64,000 bases of DNA from Archangiaceae bacterium (lineage in GTDB: Bacteria; Myxococcota; Myxococcia; Myxococcales; Myxococcaceae). Below, piece after piece: positions 46,476 to 56,727 of this stretch; the stretch's first letter is position 1, and every line of letters starts with the position of its first letter. The notes under the pieces are model-generated. The model worked only from the letters and a program-made list of their open reading frames with translations. It was not told the DNA's origin and did no database searches. Where the stretch lies: positions 62,001 through 126,000 of the forward strand of contig JADJNS010000005.1 in NCBI GenBank assembly GCA_016714225.1, written 5' to 3'. Both the position numbers and the translations under genes were made by a program.

Positions 46476-47006
46476 GTGCGCCCCCTGCTCGCCGTGCTGC
46501 TGCTCGTCGCAAACACCGCCTGCGCGCCCAAGTCGGGCGAGGCCGCGAAGCCCGACACCTCTTCCTCCACCAGCGCCGCGACCGACTTCTCGCTCACCTC
46601 GGTCGACGGCAAGACGGTGCACCTGTCTGATCACCTCGGCAAAGACGTCATCCTGCTGAGCTTCTGGGCGACCTGGTGCGTGCCGTGCCTCGGCGAGATG
46701 CCCAAGCTCGAGCAGCTGTACCAGAAGTACCGCGCGCAGGGCTTCACCGTGCTCTCCATCTCGATGGACGGGCCCGAGACCCTGCCCAACGTCGACCCCA
46801 CCGTGCGCCGCCTCGGCGTGACCTACCCGGTGCTGCTCGACGAAGAGACCCGCGTGGTGGCGCTCTACAACCCGGCGCGCGACGCGCCCTTCGCGGTGCT
46901 GATCGGCAAAGACGGCCGCATCTCCGAGTCGCGGGTGGGCTACGCGCCGGGCGACGAGAACCAGCTCGGCGAGCGCATCGAGAAGCTGCTCGCGGCTGCC
47001 CCGTGA
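46476..47006 (+). CDS. TlpA-family thiol-disulfide protein
   Basis: This 176-residue protein, from a GTG start, has an N-terminal signal (LLAVLLLVANTAC, a weak lipobox). The thioredoxin fold has the motif ATWCVPC and a later cis-Pro region ARDAPFAVLIGKDGRI. It probably reduces or oxidises envelope proteins. It overlaps the DUF6029 gene by 4 nt (GTGA), which in this phylum is a recurrent pair. Confidence 0.88.
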   Translation: MRPLLAVLLLVANTACAPKSGEAAKPDTSSSTSAATDFSLTSVDGKTVHLSDHLGKDVILLSFWATWCVPCLGEMPKLEQLYQKYRAQGFTVLSISMDGPETLPNVDPTVRRLGVTYPVLLDEETRVVALYNPARDAPFAVLIGKDGRISESRVGYAPGDENQLGERIEKLLAAAP

Positions 47007-48634
47007 AGCTGCGCCCCGCGGCAGCGCTGCTGTTCGCGCTGGCCTCGGGCCCGGCCCTCGCGGTCGACCTTCACACTCCCGGCGAGCCACTGCACATCGA
47101 CATCACCAGCACCACCATCGGTGGCTGGCACCTGCCCAACGGCAACCGCACCTCGTGCGACGACGACTATGGCGAGGCCCACGAGCGCCTCAACGTCAAC
47201 GCGTCGTACGGGCACTGGGTGGCCGGAGTTCGGCTCGACGGCTCGGTGTTCTTCAACGTGCCGCAGCCGCGCGACGCCGACACGACCACCGGCAGGCTGC
47301 CCTGCTACGCGGTCGAGCTCGACACCCGCTACAAGAACGCGCTCACGCCCGAGAAGGTGTGGGTCGGCTACAACGGCCGCAACTTCGAGCTGACCCTGGG
47401 CGACAGCTACGTGCAGTTCGGCCGCGGGCTCACCCTGGCGCTGCGCAAGACCGACCAGCTCGGGCTCGACACCAGCAACCGGGGCGTGCGCCTCAAGCTC
47501 GACGTCGACCGGGTGTCGGCGATCGCGGTGGCCGGCTTCACCAACATCAACAACCTCGACGAAGCGACCGGGCGCCGCGCGCTCGACCCCAACGACTTCG
47601 TCGCCGGCGCACAGGTGCTCAACCAGCTCGTCGAAGGCGTGCGGGTGGGCGCCGACGCGGTGATGCTGGCCTTCAAAGAGCCGCCGTCTTCTCCGGCGGG
47701 CGCGGCGGCCTATCAAGAGCGGTGGTTCAGCGGCGGCCCCATCATCGACGCGCCCCGCCTCACCGGCTGGCTCGGCCTCTACCTCGAGGGCGTGCTGCAG
47801 CACCGGGTCACCGCCGACGGCAAGACCGCCGACGGCTTCGGGCTCTACGGCACCGCCACCGCCCGCCTGGGGCCGGTCACCCTGCTCTTCGAGGGCAAGG
47901 CCTACGGCAACCTGCAGGTGATGCAGCCCCGCTTCGACGCGATCGAGTTTCAGCCGGTGCAGTACGCGCTCGACCCCACCGCCGAGCGGGTGCTGCAGGT
48001 GCTCGAGCACCCCCAGCGCAACATCTACGGCGGCCGAGTGCGCGCCGACTGGAGCCTCTCGCAGGCGCTCAATCTCTACGTGAACTACGGCCTGTTCCGC
48101 GACGCCGAGGGCTATCAAGCCCCCGACACCGGAGACCTCGCCGCCGGCACGGTGCACGACCCCTACGCCGGCGCAGAGGTTCGGCTCGGCTCGAAGGTGC
48201 GCCTGACGGCCGAGGCCGGCTGGCGCTGGGTGATGCTGCCGGGCTTCGGCCCCACCGTGCGCGGCGACGGTCACTTCGACGTGCTCGGCGCGTTCGAGCT
48301 GCCGTGGGCCTCGTCGATCGAAGTGCACGCCACCCACCTCGAGCGGAGCAAGGTGCTGCCGTTCTCGAACGAGCAGTGGCGCCAGGGCACCCTGGCCATC
48401 TCGTTTCGCAAGCGGCCCTGGTTCGCGGTCTCGGGAATTCTCGACTACACCACCGAGGCCGGTCAGCCCCAGGTCTGGTACCCCGGGGGCACCGCCGAGT
48501 TCGACTTCACCGAGTCGTCGAACATTCGCATCTTCGCCGGCGCGTCTCGCGGCGGCCTGCGCTGCGTCTCGGGGGTGTGCCGCGTCTTTCCGCCCTTTCA
48601 GGGCGTGAAGGGCACGTTGACGCTCCGCTTCTGA
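47003..48634 (+). CDS. DUF6029-like outer-membrane beta-barrel protein
   Basis: This 543-residue protein starts with a signal peptide (KLRPAAALLFALASGPALA). The body alternates short beta strands (FELTLGDSYVQFGRGLTLAL, VRLTAEAGWRWVMLPGFG) and ends in an aromatic residue after GVKGTLTLRF, as barrels do. The blocks GDSYVQFGRGL and RGGLRCVSGVCRVFPPF match the DUF6029 family. The latter Cys pair may depend on the TlpA-like partner. It is followed by a TonB-dependent receptor. Confidence 0.85.
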   Translation: MKLRPAAALLFALASGPALAVDLHTPGEPLHIDITSTTIGGWHLPNGNRTSCDDDYGEAHERLNVNASYGHWVAGVRLDGSVFFNVPQPRDADTTTGRLPCYAVELDTRYKNALTPEKVWVGYNGRNFELTLGDSYVQFGRGLTLALRKTDQLGLDTSNRGVRLKLDVDRVSAIAVAGFTNINNLDEATGRRALDPNDFVAGAQVLNQLVEGVRVGADAVMLAFKEPPSSPAGAAAYQERWFSGGPIIDAPRLTGWLGLYLEGVLQHRVTADGKTADGFGLYGTATARLGPVTLLFEGKAYGNLQVMQPRFDAIEFQPVQYALDPTAERVLQVLEHPQRNIYGGRVRADWSLSQALNLYVNYGLFRDAEGYQAPDTGDLAAGTVHDPYAGAEVRLGSKVRLTAEAGWRWVMLPGFGPTVRGDGHFDVLGAFELPWASSIEVHATHLERSKVLPFSNEQWRQGTLAISFRKRPWFAVSGILDYTTEAGQPQVWYPGGTAEFDFTESSNIRIFAGASRGGLRCVSGVCRVFPPFQGVKGTLTLRF

Positions 48635-48698
48635 CGAAAAGCAGCGGGCGCTTGGGGCGCGTGCGATAGTCGCAGCGCTTTTTTGAGGAGGGAGCCCG

Positions 48699-50708
48699 AT
48701 GGTGCTTCGGCCGGCGTTGCTGCTGTCGCTCAGCCTTTCTTCTCTGGCGCTCGCCGCGGCCGACCCCGCCGACGCGGGCTCGGTCTCCGACATCGCCGAC
48801 GTCTCGCTCGAAGCGCTGCTCGACACCAAGGTGAGCGTGGCCTCGGCCACCGGCGTCACCGTGTCGACGGCCGAGTCTCCCGGCGTGGTGACGGTCATCA
48901 CCCGCGAAGAGATTCACGACATGGGCGCGAGAGACCTCATCGACGTGCTGCGCTTCGTGCCCGGCTTCGACTTCAGCAACGACGTCGAAGGCACGGTGGG
49001 CCTCACCGTGCGCGGCATCTGGGCGCTCGAGGGCAAGGCGTTGGTGCTGCTCGACGGCATGCCCTACAACGACCTCGAGTACGGCAACGTGCTGTTCGGC
49101 AACCGCGCGCCGGTCGACCTCATCGAGCGCATCAGGATCATCCGCGGGCCGGGCTCGGCCATCTACGGCGGGTTCGCGGCGCTGGCGGTCATCAACATCG
49201 TCACCCGTCCCGAGACGCCGGTGAACCGGGTCATCGCCTCGTCGACCTACGGCCAGATGCCCCGCAGCGTGGGCCGGTGGACCGGGAGCCTGCTCGGCAG
49301 CCACAGCTTCGGCGACCTGAACGTGCACGCCTCGGCGTTCACCGGGTACTCGATTCGCAGCGACCGGCCCTACGCGGTGGGCACCGAGCGGGTCGACATG
49401 GCGAAGTACTCGCGCATCTTGCCGCTCAACCTCAGCGTCGGCGCCGACTGGAAGGGGTTCTCGGCCAACCTGATGTACGCGACTACTACCTCGAGGCCCC
49501 CATCCCCGAGGACCTGTCGACGCCCCTCACCAAGCACCACCGCACCTTCTTCGCGCAGGTGAAGTACACCGGCCAGCTCAGCTCGGCGGTCGCCCTCAAC
49601 GTCTACGCGCGGTACATGCTGCAGTCGCCGTGGCAGGCCAACACGAGCCGAGATCTCGAGCTCGGCTGCTACTCGGACAAGCGCATTCACCGCACCCAGG
49701 TCGGGGCGAGCGTCACGGTGAAGCCCATCTCGTGGCTCAACGTGCTGGCCGGCGTCGAGGGCACCTACGACCTCGCCATCGCCCAGCAGCACGGCGTGAA
49801 AGAGGTCGACGAGTTCAACGACTACCTCGACGTCGACGGCAACCTCACCCCTGCAGCTCGGCTTCTTCAACTTCGCCGCGTTCCTCAAGGCCACCGCCAC
49901 CACGCCCATCGTCAACATCACCGCCGGCGCTTTCCGACTACCAGCCTCTACGGCCCCTCGTTCGTGCCCCGCGTCGCGCTCACCAAAGAGATCGGCCGCT
50001 TTCACGCCAAGGCGCTGGTGGCGCGCGCCTTCCGCGCGCCGGTGTTCGAGAACATCGCCTACGGCAGAGACGTGAAGCCCGAGTACATCACCGTGTTCGA
50101 GCTCGAGACCGGCTTTCAGTTCATGCCGTCGCTGTACGCGGGCGTGAACGTGTTCGACAACCGCGTCTCGCCGACGCTCGTCTACCAGGAGGTCGGGCTC
50201 GACTCGCTCTACCTGAACGGCGGCACCACCGGCACCCACGGGCTCGAGCTCAAGGTGCGCACCAAGGCCAGCTGGGGTTATCTGAAGGCGAGCTACTCGT
50301 TCTACGAGGCCACGGTGCGCGGGGTGACCCAGTTCCTCGTCGACGGCCACCCCGAGCTGTTCCTCGGCGCGCCGCAGCACCGCTTCACCCTGCACGGCAG
50401 CCTGCGCCTCGGAGACCACCTCGCCATCAACCCGGCGCTGGTCGTCTACTCCGAGGCGCTACGGGCTCGAGGCCCCTCGACGGCAGCGAGCCCGCGGTGA
50501 CCCGCTTCAGCCCACCGCGGTCGCCGACCTGTTCCTGGTGTGGCGCAACGCCGGCACCCAGGGCTTCGACGTCTCGTTGGGCGTGCACGACATGTTCGCG
50601 TCGAACTACAACTTCGTGCCCGCGTACAACGCCGGCGTCAACGCGATGCCGGCCCCCGGCACCGAGGTCATGCTGCGGCTGTCGTATCTGAACGACTTCG
50701 CGAAGTGA
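48699..50708 (+). pseudogene. TonB-dependent receptor, broken by several indels
   Basis: The first 260 residues are intact, with a signal peptide and plug domain (SPGVVTVITREEIHDMGARD, then RIRIIRGPGSAIYGGFAALA, VINIVTRPE). Frame changes follow near 49480 (TACGCGAC, one C short), 49855, 49932 and 50460. Joined pieces give a complete barrel ending VMLRLSYLNDFAK at 50708. The receptor lacks any sign of internal deletion, so either it decayed very recently or the sequence has errors. Convergent with the YfiR-like gene. Substrate unknown. Confidence 0.85.
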
Positions 50709-50715
50709 GCCCGGC

Positions 50716-51300
50716 TCACTGCACGGTGCGGGCGATCTTCAGCACGGTGGGCTTGAAGTCGGCGCCGGCGGCGCGCGCGGCGGTGACGTTCATCACCAGC
50801 TGCGGCTTGCCGGCGTTGAGCGCCACGCCGAGCATGAGGCCCTCGTTCTCGACCAGCCGGGAGTCGAGCGACAGCGTGTAGAGGTGCGACGCCGCGCCGA
50901 GCTTTGAGATGGCCTGCGCCTGCGCGTTGGTGGTGCCGCGCGAGCGAGCACCGCCGAAGCGCTTCAGCTCGTTCGCCTTCTTTTCCAGCTCGTTCGGGGT
51001 GACGACCACGAAGCTCAGGCGGCGGCCCAGAATCGCCTTGTGCTCGATCTGATCGACCGCCTCGAGCACGCTCTTGCCGGCCTCGGCGTCGCCCGGCACC
51101 AGAACCACGAAGTCGCCGGTGCCGTGATGGCCGAACTCTCCGTCGTAGGTGAGCACCTTGAGCATCAGGGTCAGCGCGAGCGGAGCCGGCACGTCGTCAG
51201 CGGGAGGCGCAGCTCCGCCAACAATGCGACGCACAGCGCTGAGACCGTGAGCCTCGTTCGGGCGGGCACCGTATCTCACACTGTGTCTGATGACACACAA
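50716..51300 (-). CDS. YfiR/DUF4154-family periplasmic protein (start uncertain)
   Basis: The product is up to 194 residues. The C-terminal 150 residues match the family (LKVLTYDGEFGHHGTGDFVV; LSLDSRLVENEGLMLGVALN; GKPQLVMNVTAARAAGADFK). YfiR controls a c-di-GMP cyclase in Pseudomonas, but homologs next to TonB receptors are common. The N-terminus lacks a normal signal peptide; a GTG at 51234 is an alternative start and an indel upstream is likely. It converges on the TonB receptor with a 7-nt gap. Confidence 0.72.
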   Translation of the reverse strand: MCVIRHSVRYGARPNEAHGLSAVRRIVGGAAPPADDVPAPLALTLMLKVLTYDGEFGHHGTGDFVVLVPGDAEAGKSVLEAVDQIEHKAILGRRLSFVVVTPNELEKKANELKRFGGARSRGTTNAQAQAISKLGAASHLYTLSLDSRLVENEGLMLGVALNAGKPQLVMNVTAARAAGADFKPTVLKIARTVQ

Positions 51301-52925
51301 CCCAGGTCACCAGACGCTGGCAGCCGGCGTCTATGCACCGGTGCAGGGCCTCTTCGAGAGATCAGGCCTCTACTCCGGGCACGGGCCGCCGGCTCACGCC
51401 GCGGCGCCTCACGCGGGGCGACGCGAGCGTTGCGCGCCAGCAGCTCTTCGGCGAACACCTGCGCCAGGCCCATGATGGTGTGCTGCGGGTTCACCCCGAG
51501 GTTGGTGGGAATCACCGACGCGTCGGCCACCACCAGCCCCTCGACGCCGTGCACCCTGCCCCCGCCCGTCGGTGACCGAGCTCTTGGGGTCGGTGCCCAT
51601 CACGCAGCCGCCGAACAGGTGGGTGAGAATCGCGATGTAGGCGCGCGGGTCGACCGGGCCATTCTCGAGCAGCCCGACCTGGTCGGCCTTCAATTCGTAC
51701 GGCAGCCCGAACACGCCGGGAATGATGGAGCGCGCCCCCGCCGCGAAGTGCTGCTTCGCCAGCAGCGTCATGCCGATGCAAGCGCTCCATGTCGGCGCGG
51801 TCGAGCTGGTAGCGCACCACCGGCCGGCTGCCGAACAGCGAGGGCCGCACCGTGCCCACCGACTCGGCGCGCACCGCGTGGCACCACATCGCCAGGTGGC
51901 GGTACTGCGCCAGCCGCTCCATCAGCTGCGCGCCGCCGCCCGAGAGCCGCCCCGCCACCAGCTCGGGTGGAATCGCCAGGGTCTCGAGCTTGAGCCCCGG
52001 CTGCTCGCGAAACGCGACCGACGCCCAGCCCTGGGTGGCGCCCACGTTCATGTCGGCCGGCGGGTCGTAGGCCCCGAAGATTCCCGTGCCGGGGTGGGCG
52101 CGAAAGAGTGCCCAGCGCCGGCAGCTTCAGCCCCGAGCGCATCAGCACCGGCGAGTGCGTGACCGAGGCCGCCACCACCACCGCGTGCCGCGCGCTGGGG
52201 GTGAACGCGCCGCCGGTCTTTCGCGTCACCGGGTGCACGAAGCGGCCGGTCACCGCGCCCGCCCGCGTGCCTTCGAAGGTGATGCGCGAGACGGGCGCGC
52301 ACGGACCACCGTGCCCTGGCGCTGCAGCACCTCGGGCACGTAGTTCAGGTTGAGGCTCTGCTTGCGGCGGCCCCGGCAGCCCTGCAGGCAGCGGCCCGAG
52401 CCCTCGCAGTGCTTCACGTACCGCAGCATGTAGTGCGACTCGGCCCAGCCCAGCGCCTGCGCGCCGGCCATCGCCAGCTCGTTCGAGCGGCCGCGCGAGC
52501 CGGGCGGCGCCTCTTCGACCGCCAGGCTCGCGCTCGAGCTGGTCTTGCGCGGCGTAGACCCGCTGCTCGAGGCCCGAGATGCCGTGCTCGCGCTGCCACT
52601 GCGCGAAGATGTCTGGCGGGGTGCGCACGCAGATGGCCGAGTTGATGACCGTGGTGCCCCCGACCGTTCGCGCCTGCACCACCGGCCACAGCGCGCGGCC
52701 CAGGGTGACCTGCCCGCCCCAGTCTTCCATCAGGTCGCGCATCGCTCCGAACACCGAGCTCGGGTAGTCGTCGGGGTCACGCCACGCGCCGGCCTCGACG
52801 ATGCACACGCTGGCGCCGCCGCGCGCGAGGGTGACCGCCGCCGCGGCGCCGCCCGCGCCCGAGCCGACCACCACGTAGTCGTGCTCGAGCTCGAGCGCCG
52901 CTTCGCGAAACGCGAGGTGGCTCAC
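51276..52925 (-). pseudogene. GMC-family FAD oxidoreductase, broken by several indels
   Basis: The GTG at 52925 overlaps the upstream stop. The N-terminus has the FAD motif DYVVVGSGAGGAAAAVTLAR and GGTTVINSAICVRTPP; the C-terminus has the GMC signature EGLVVADASVIPTNLGVNPQ followed by HTIMGLAQVFAEELL. Between them the frame shifts near 52520, 52300, 52100, 51775 and 51570. The family includes alcohol and fatty-alcohol oxidases. The true stop is uncertain (51276 or 51409). A Cys-rich insert CEGSGRCLQGC is present. Confidence 0.83.
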
Positions 52926-53332
52926 GACTGCCTCCACGTGCCCGGGTCGGCGGGCAGCGGCGGCAGCGCGAACAGCTGGCGCACCTTCGGGTTTGCGCCC
53001 CAGACCAGACCGCCCGGCAGCTTCACCAGCATCGTCGCCTAGCGCAGCAGGTAGATGCGGGTGGTGGTGATGCGCGCGGCGTGCAGGTCGCGCAGCCGGG
53101 CCGGCAAGAGAAACGCCGGCAGCGGCACGAAGACGGTGAGCAGCGGGGTGAGGTGGAAGACCAGCGCCCCCAGCACGGTGCCCAGCCAGATGAGCATCGG
53201 CGTGTCGCGGCGGAACCGCGGCAGGAAAGCGTCGAGCCCGCAGTCGGCCGCGCCGGGAATGGTGAGGCCGTCGCGTTCGAGACGGGGGTAGAGGGCCACG
53301 ACGGCAGAGCGGATCAGCCAGTTCAACAGCAC
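52922..53332 (-). pseudogene. Membrane protein coupled to the GMC oxidoreductase, with in-frame TAG
   Basis: From ATG 53332 the frame encodes a hydrophobic protein (LIWLGTVLGALVFHLTPLLT) to a TAG at 53039-53041, then continues in the same frame (MLVKLPGGLVWGANPKVRQL, ending PADPGTWRQS) to a TGA that overlaps the GMC start. A CAG (Gln) to TAG change would explain it. Read through, the protein is 136 residues. Family not recognised. Confidence 0.55.
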
Positions 53333-53463
53333 GAGGCGCTCGTATCAGATTGGCAGCGCGCGGCGCCCTCCCACCCCGGCAGCCCCCAGACACTTCGCGC
53401 CAGCCGCCCCCTGCGCCCTGACACAACCCACCGGGCTGCGAGCGCATCTGGTAATTTTACTCG

Positions 53464-55174
53464 ATGCGGCGCGTTCTCGCGGTGACGCTGGGTTTGCTGC
53501 AGGTCTCGGCATGTCTCGAAGCGAGCGGGTCTGACCGGCCGCTCGGGCAGCTCCAGCAGGCGCTGGGCCCGGCGCGCGGGCCCGAGTATCAGCTCCTCAC
53601 CGACGGCACCGGCATCTCGACGGCGTTCAACGCCGCCGGCGGTGGCACCAACGCTCCGGCGGGCTACCTCGCCACCACCCTGGCCGCGGGGCGCGTCGCC
53701 GGCATTCGCCTCGAGCTGCGGGGCCGCATCGTCGACGCCGGCACCCTCGACCTGGGCGCGTGCCCATGACGACGCCGCGCCGGGGCTGCCCGCGTCATCA
53801 ACGCGTTCACCAACAACCCCTTTCTGGTGGCGCGGCTCGACTACGACAACACCAACAACGACGCCGGCATCTTCTTCACCCAGGTCTCGCCCTTCTTCGT
53901 GCCCATCGACGCGGGCGTCATCATCACCCGGCGCGAGGGCGACGTGCAGCTCGCCGCGGCCGGCGGCAACCAGGTGCTCGCGGTGTGGAACGACGGCGTC
54001 GGCAGCGACGTGCTCGGGCACTTTCTGCAGGGCAACGCCATCATTCCCGCAGCCGACTTCCGCATCTTCACCTCGGACGGCGGCGACTCGTTCGGCGCCC
54101 CGCGCATCACCACCCGCGCCGGCTACTTCGTGGCGGCCATTCACGCGCTCGACTCGTCGAGCACGCGGTACGAGGGCATCACCGTCGCGACCAGCGGCGC
54201 CGTGGGCACCGTTTTCCCGCTCACGCCGACTACCCCGGGCACCATCGACCAGGGTGACCTCGCCTCGACCGGCAACGACGTGCTGTTCACCTGGCGCAAC
54301 TACCTGGGCGACGGCGGCTACCAGCTGCTCGGGCGGCGCTTCACCGCCACCGGGTCGCCCATCGACGCCGCCCCGTTTCAAATCGCGTTCGGCGAGCGCG
54401 CAGCTTCAGAGCACCAAGGTTCGCGTGCGAGGCGGCGGCGCGGGCTACCTCGCCACCTGGGTCTCCGACGTGGCCGGCAACGCCGAGCTGTTCAGGGCGC
54501 TCATCACCAGCAACGCGAGGCGCGGTGTACGTCGAGCCGCTCGGTCAGCTCACCACCAACCGGGCGCTCCGGCAGGCATCTACGACCATGACGGGACCGC
54601 CGGCCCGCTCGGCAACGTGCTGCTGACCTTCAACCGCGGCGCGGTCGGGGTGTTCAGCACCCGCAGCACGCTGCTCAGCTTCATCACCGACGGAGGCAGC
54701 TGCGCGGGCAACGGCGAGTGCCTCAGCGGCGCGTGCTCGGCGGGCAGGTGCTGCGCGACGGTCGCGTGCCTGCCTTTGCCCGACGCGGGTGCAACCGGCG
54801 GAGGCGCCGGGGGCGGCACCGCGGGCGGGGCGGCCGGTGGCGCCGCGGGTGGAGCTGCAGGAGGCGCTTCTGGGCGGCACGGCCGGAGGCGCGACAGCGG
54901 CACCTCGGGGGGCACCGCCGGTGGAGCGTCGGGGGGCTCGAGCGGCGGCACCGCCGGCGGCGCGTCGGGTGGCTCGGGCGGCGGAACCTCGGGGGGCAGC
55001 AGCGCGACGGGCGGCGGCTCGGGCGGAAGTGCCACCACCGATGGCGGCACCGAGCCCGACCACTCGCACTACCGTTTCCCTCGGCTGCAGCCAGGTGCCG
55101 TTCGAAGGGTGTGGCCGCTCATCGCGGTGCTCGCGGCGTTCGGGGCCGGCGCTGGCGCCGGGTCGCGCCGGTGA
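53464..55174 (+). pseudogene. Secreted lipoprotein with Gly-rich tract and MYXO-CTERM-like tail, frameshifted
   Basis: The start MRRVLAVTLGLLQVSAC is a lipoprotein signal. Frames change near 53765, 54410, 54530 and in the Gly-rich region (about 54880-55090). Joined, the protein has beta-rich modules (VINAFTNNPFLVARLDYDN), a CAGNGECLSGACSAGRCC module, GGTAGG repeats, and an end with GCSQVPFEGVWPLIAVLAAF followed by Gly/Ala and RR. That Gly-Cys / helix / Arg-Arg arrangement resembles MYXO-CTERM sorting tails. The stop overlaps the next ATG (TGATG). Confidence 0.72.
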
Positions 55175-56057
55175 TGCTGGTGCTGGCGGCGGCGGTGGCG
55201 ACCGCGGCGCCCTCGAGGCCCCTCGCTGGCGTTTGCCGGCGTACGCGCCTCGTCGGGCATCGACCCGGCCCAGGTGGTGAGCGTCTCCGAGTACACCCAG
55301 ACCCAGCTCGAAGGTTTCAGCCTGTACTCGGTGCAGGGGCCTCCTGAGCTGCAGGCGGTGCTCAGGCTCGAGCGGCAGCGGCAGCTGCTGGGCTGCACCG
55401 AAGACAGCGCGGCGTGCATGGCCGAGCTCGCCGGCGCGCTCAACGCGTCGCGGGTGCTCACCGGAGACGTGTCGCGGGTGGGCGACTCGGTGCTGCTCAA
55501 CTTGTCGCTGATCGACGCGCGTCGCGGCCCGCACCCTGGGGCGGGTCGGCCGCCGGGTGCGCACGCTCGACGCGCTGCTCGACATCATTCCCGAGGTGCT
55601 GCGAGCTGGTGCGCAATGACCCCGAGGTGGGCGCGGCGACCGCCGCGGTGCCCCCGCCCATCGACTCGGCCAGCGACGAGCCCGCGCACTTCGTCATCGG
55701 CCTGCGGTCTGACTTCGACGCCCTCTCGCCCGCGTTCACCTTCGGCCCGACCTTTCAGGCGAGCACGCGCTGGTTCGGCGGCGCGCTGTCGCTGCTGCTC
55801 ACCTCGCCGGTGGCGTTTCGCGCCGAGGCGCGGGTGCACCCCTTTCAGCTCGGGCCGGTGCGGCCGTGGCTGGGCGTCGGAGCGACGGTGTTCGTGCCCG
55901 CGGTCGGGCTGCGCGGCGTGGCGGGCGTCGAGCTGTTGCTGATTCGCCCGCTGCGGCTGGGCGTCGACTTCGCGGTCGAGGCTACGTGAACAACCCCGTC
56001 GGCTACCGCGGGCTGGCGGCGATTGCCGGGCTCACCGCCGGCTGGGCGTTCTTTTGA
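55174..56057 (+). pseudogene. Exported protein with CsgG/TolB-like N-terminal part, frameshifted
   Basis: Reading across about three shifts (near 55220, 55530 and 55985) gives a signal peptide (MLVLAAAVATAA), then VVSVSEYTQTQLEGFSLYSV, an ACMAELAGALNASRVLTGDV domain typical of proteins that score conserved peptide totals by CsgG/TolB-like folds, and a C-terminal beta-rich segment (LRSDFDALSPAFTFGPTFQA onward) ending GLTAGWAFF. This looks like an outer-membrane-associated protein. Coupled to the upstream gene. Confidence 0.6.
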
Positions 56058-56065
56058 GGCCGCGC

Positions 56066-56727
56066 TCAGCGTGCGCGCTTCGGCTTCGCGGCGCTGACTT
56101 TCCTCTCGCGCCGCCGGCTTCTTCGCCGCGGGCTTCTCTACCGGCCGCGCGGGGGCCTCGAGCCGGTACATCGAGGCGGTCTGCAGCTGCTCGACCACCG
56201 CCCGGTTCAGTGCGTCGACCTGCTGCAGCGCATTGGCGCCCTCGACGCCCTTCACGTCGACGTGAGCGCCGCACTCGAGCTTCCCGGTCGAGATCGGGTA
56301 GAAGAACGCGTCGCCCTCGAGCACCCCGTCGAGCCGGCGGCGGTGCACCACCCCGACCGCGTAGGTGCGCCGCAGCTCTTCGCTGGCGCGCGGCTCGAGG
56401 TCGCTCACCCACTGCTCGCACATCGCCTTCATCGACACGTAGAGGTCGTGCGACTTCTCGCGCGACGACGGCGCGTAGAAGAGGAAGACGGGCCGCTCGC
56501 TCAGCGTGCACGGCTGCGCCTCGTCGAGCGCCAGGCCTTCTTCGGGCACGCGCCCGAACTCGTGCCCGCAGCTCTCGCTCATGCGTGCGAGCAGCTCGCG
56601 GCGCGCCGCAAGCTCGGCGGGGTCGACCACCGGCTGGGGCGCGGCGAGGCGAATCGGCTCGCCCTGGGGCTCTGCCTCGCGGCAGGCGCACGAGCAGGAG
56701 CATGAGCAGACCGCGCACACGTCGCAT
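56066..56727 (-). pseudogene. Lipoprotein of unknown function, two indels
   Basis: From the ATG at 56727 (MRRVRGLLMLLLV) a lipoprotein signal is readable once one base is changed near 56690, leading to ACREAEPQGEPIRLAAP. The body (AQPCTLSERPVFLFYAPSSR and VVHRRRLDGVLEGDAFFYPI) is continuous. Near 56096 a second shift yields the Lys/Ala tail VSAAKPKRAR and a stop at 56066, which leaves 8 nt to the convergent gene; without it the frame would run into that gene. Family unknown. Confidence 0.55.
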
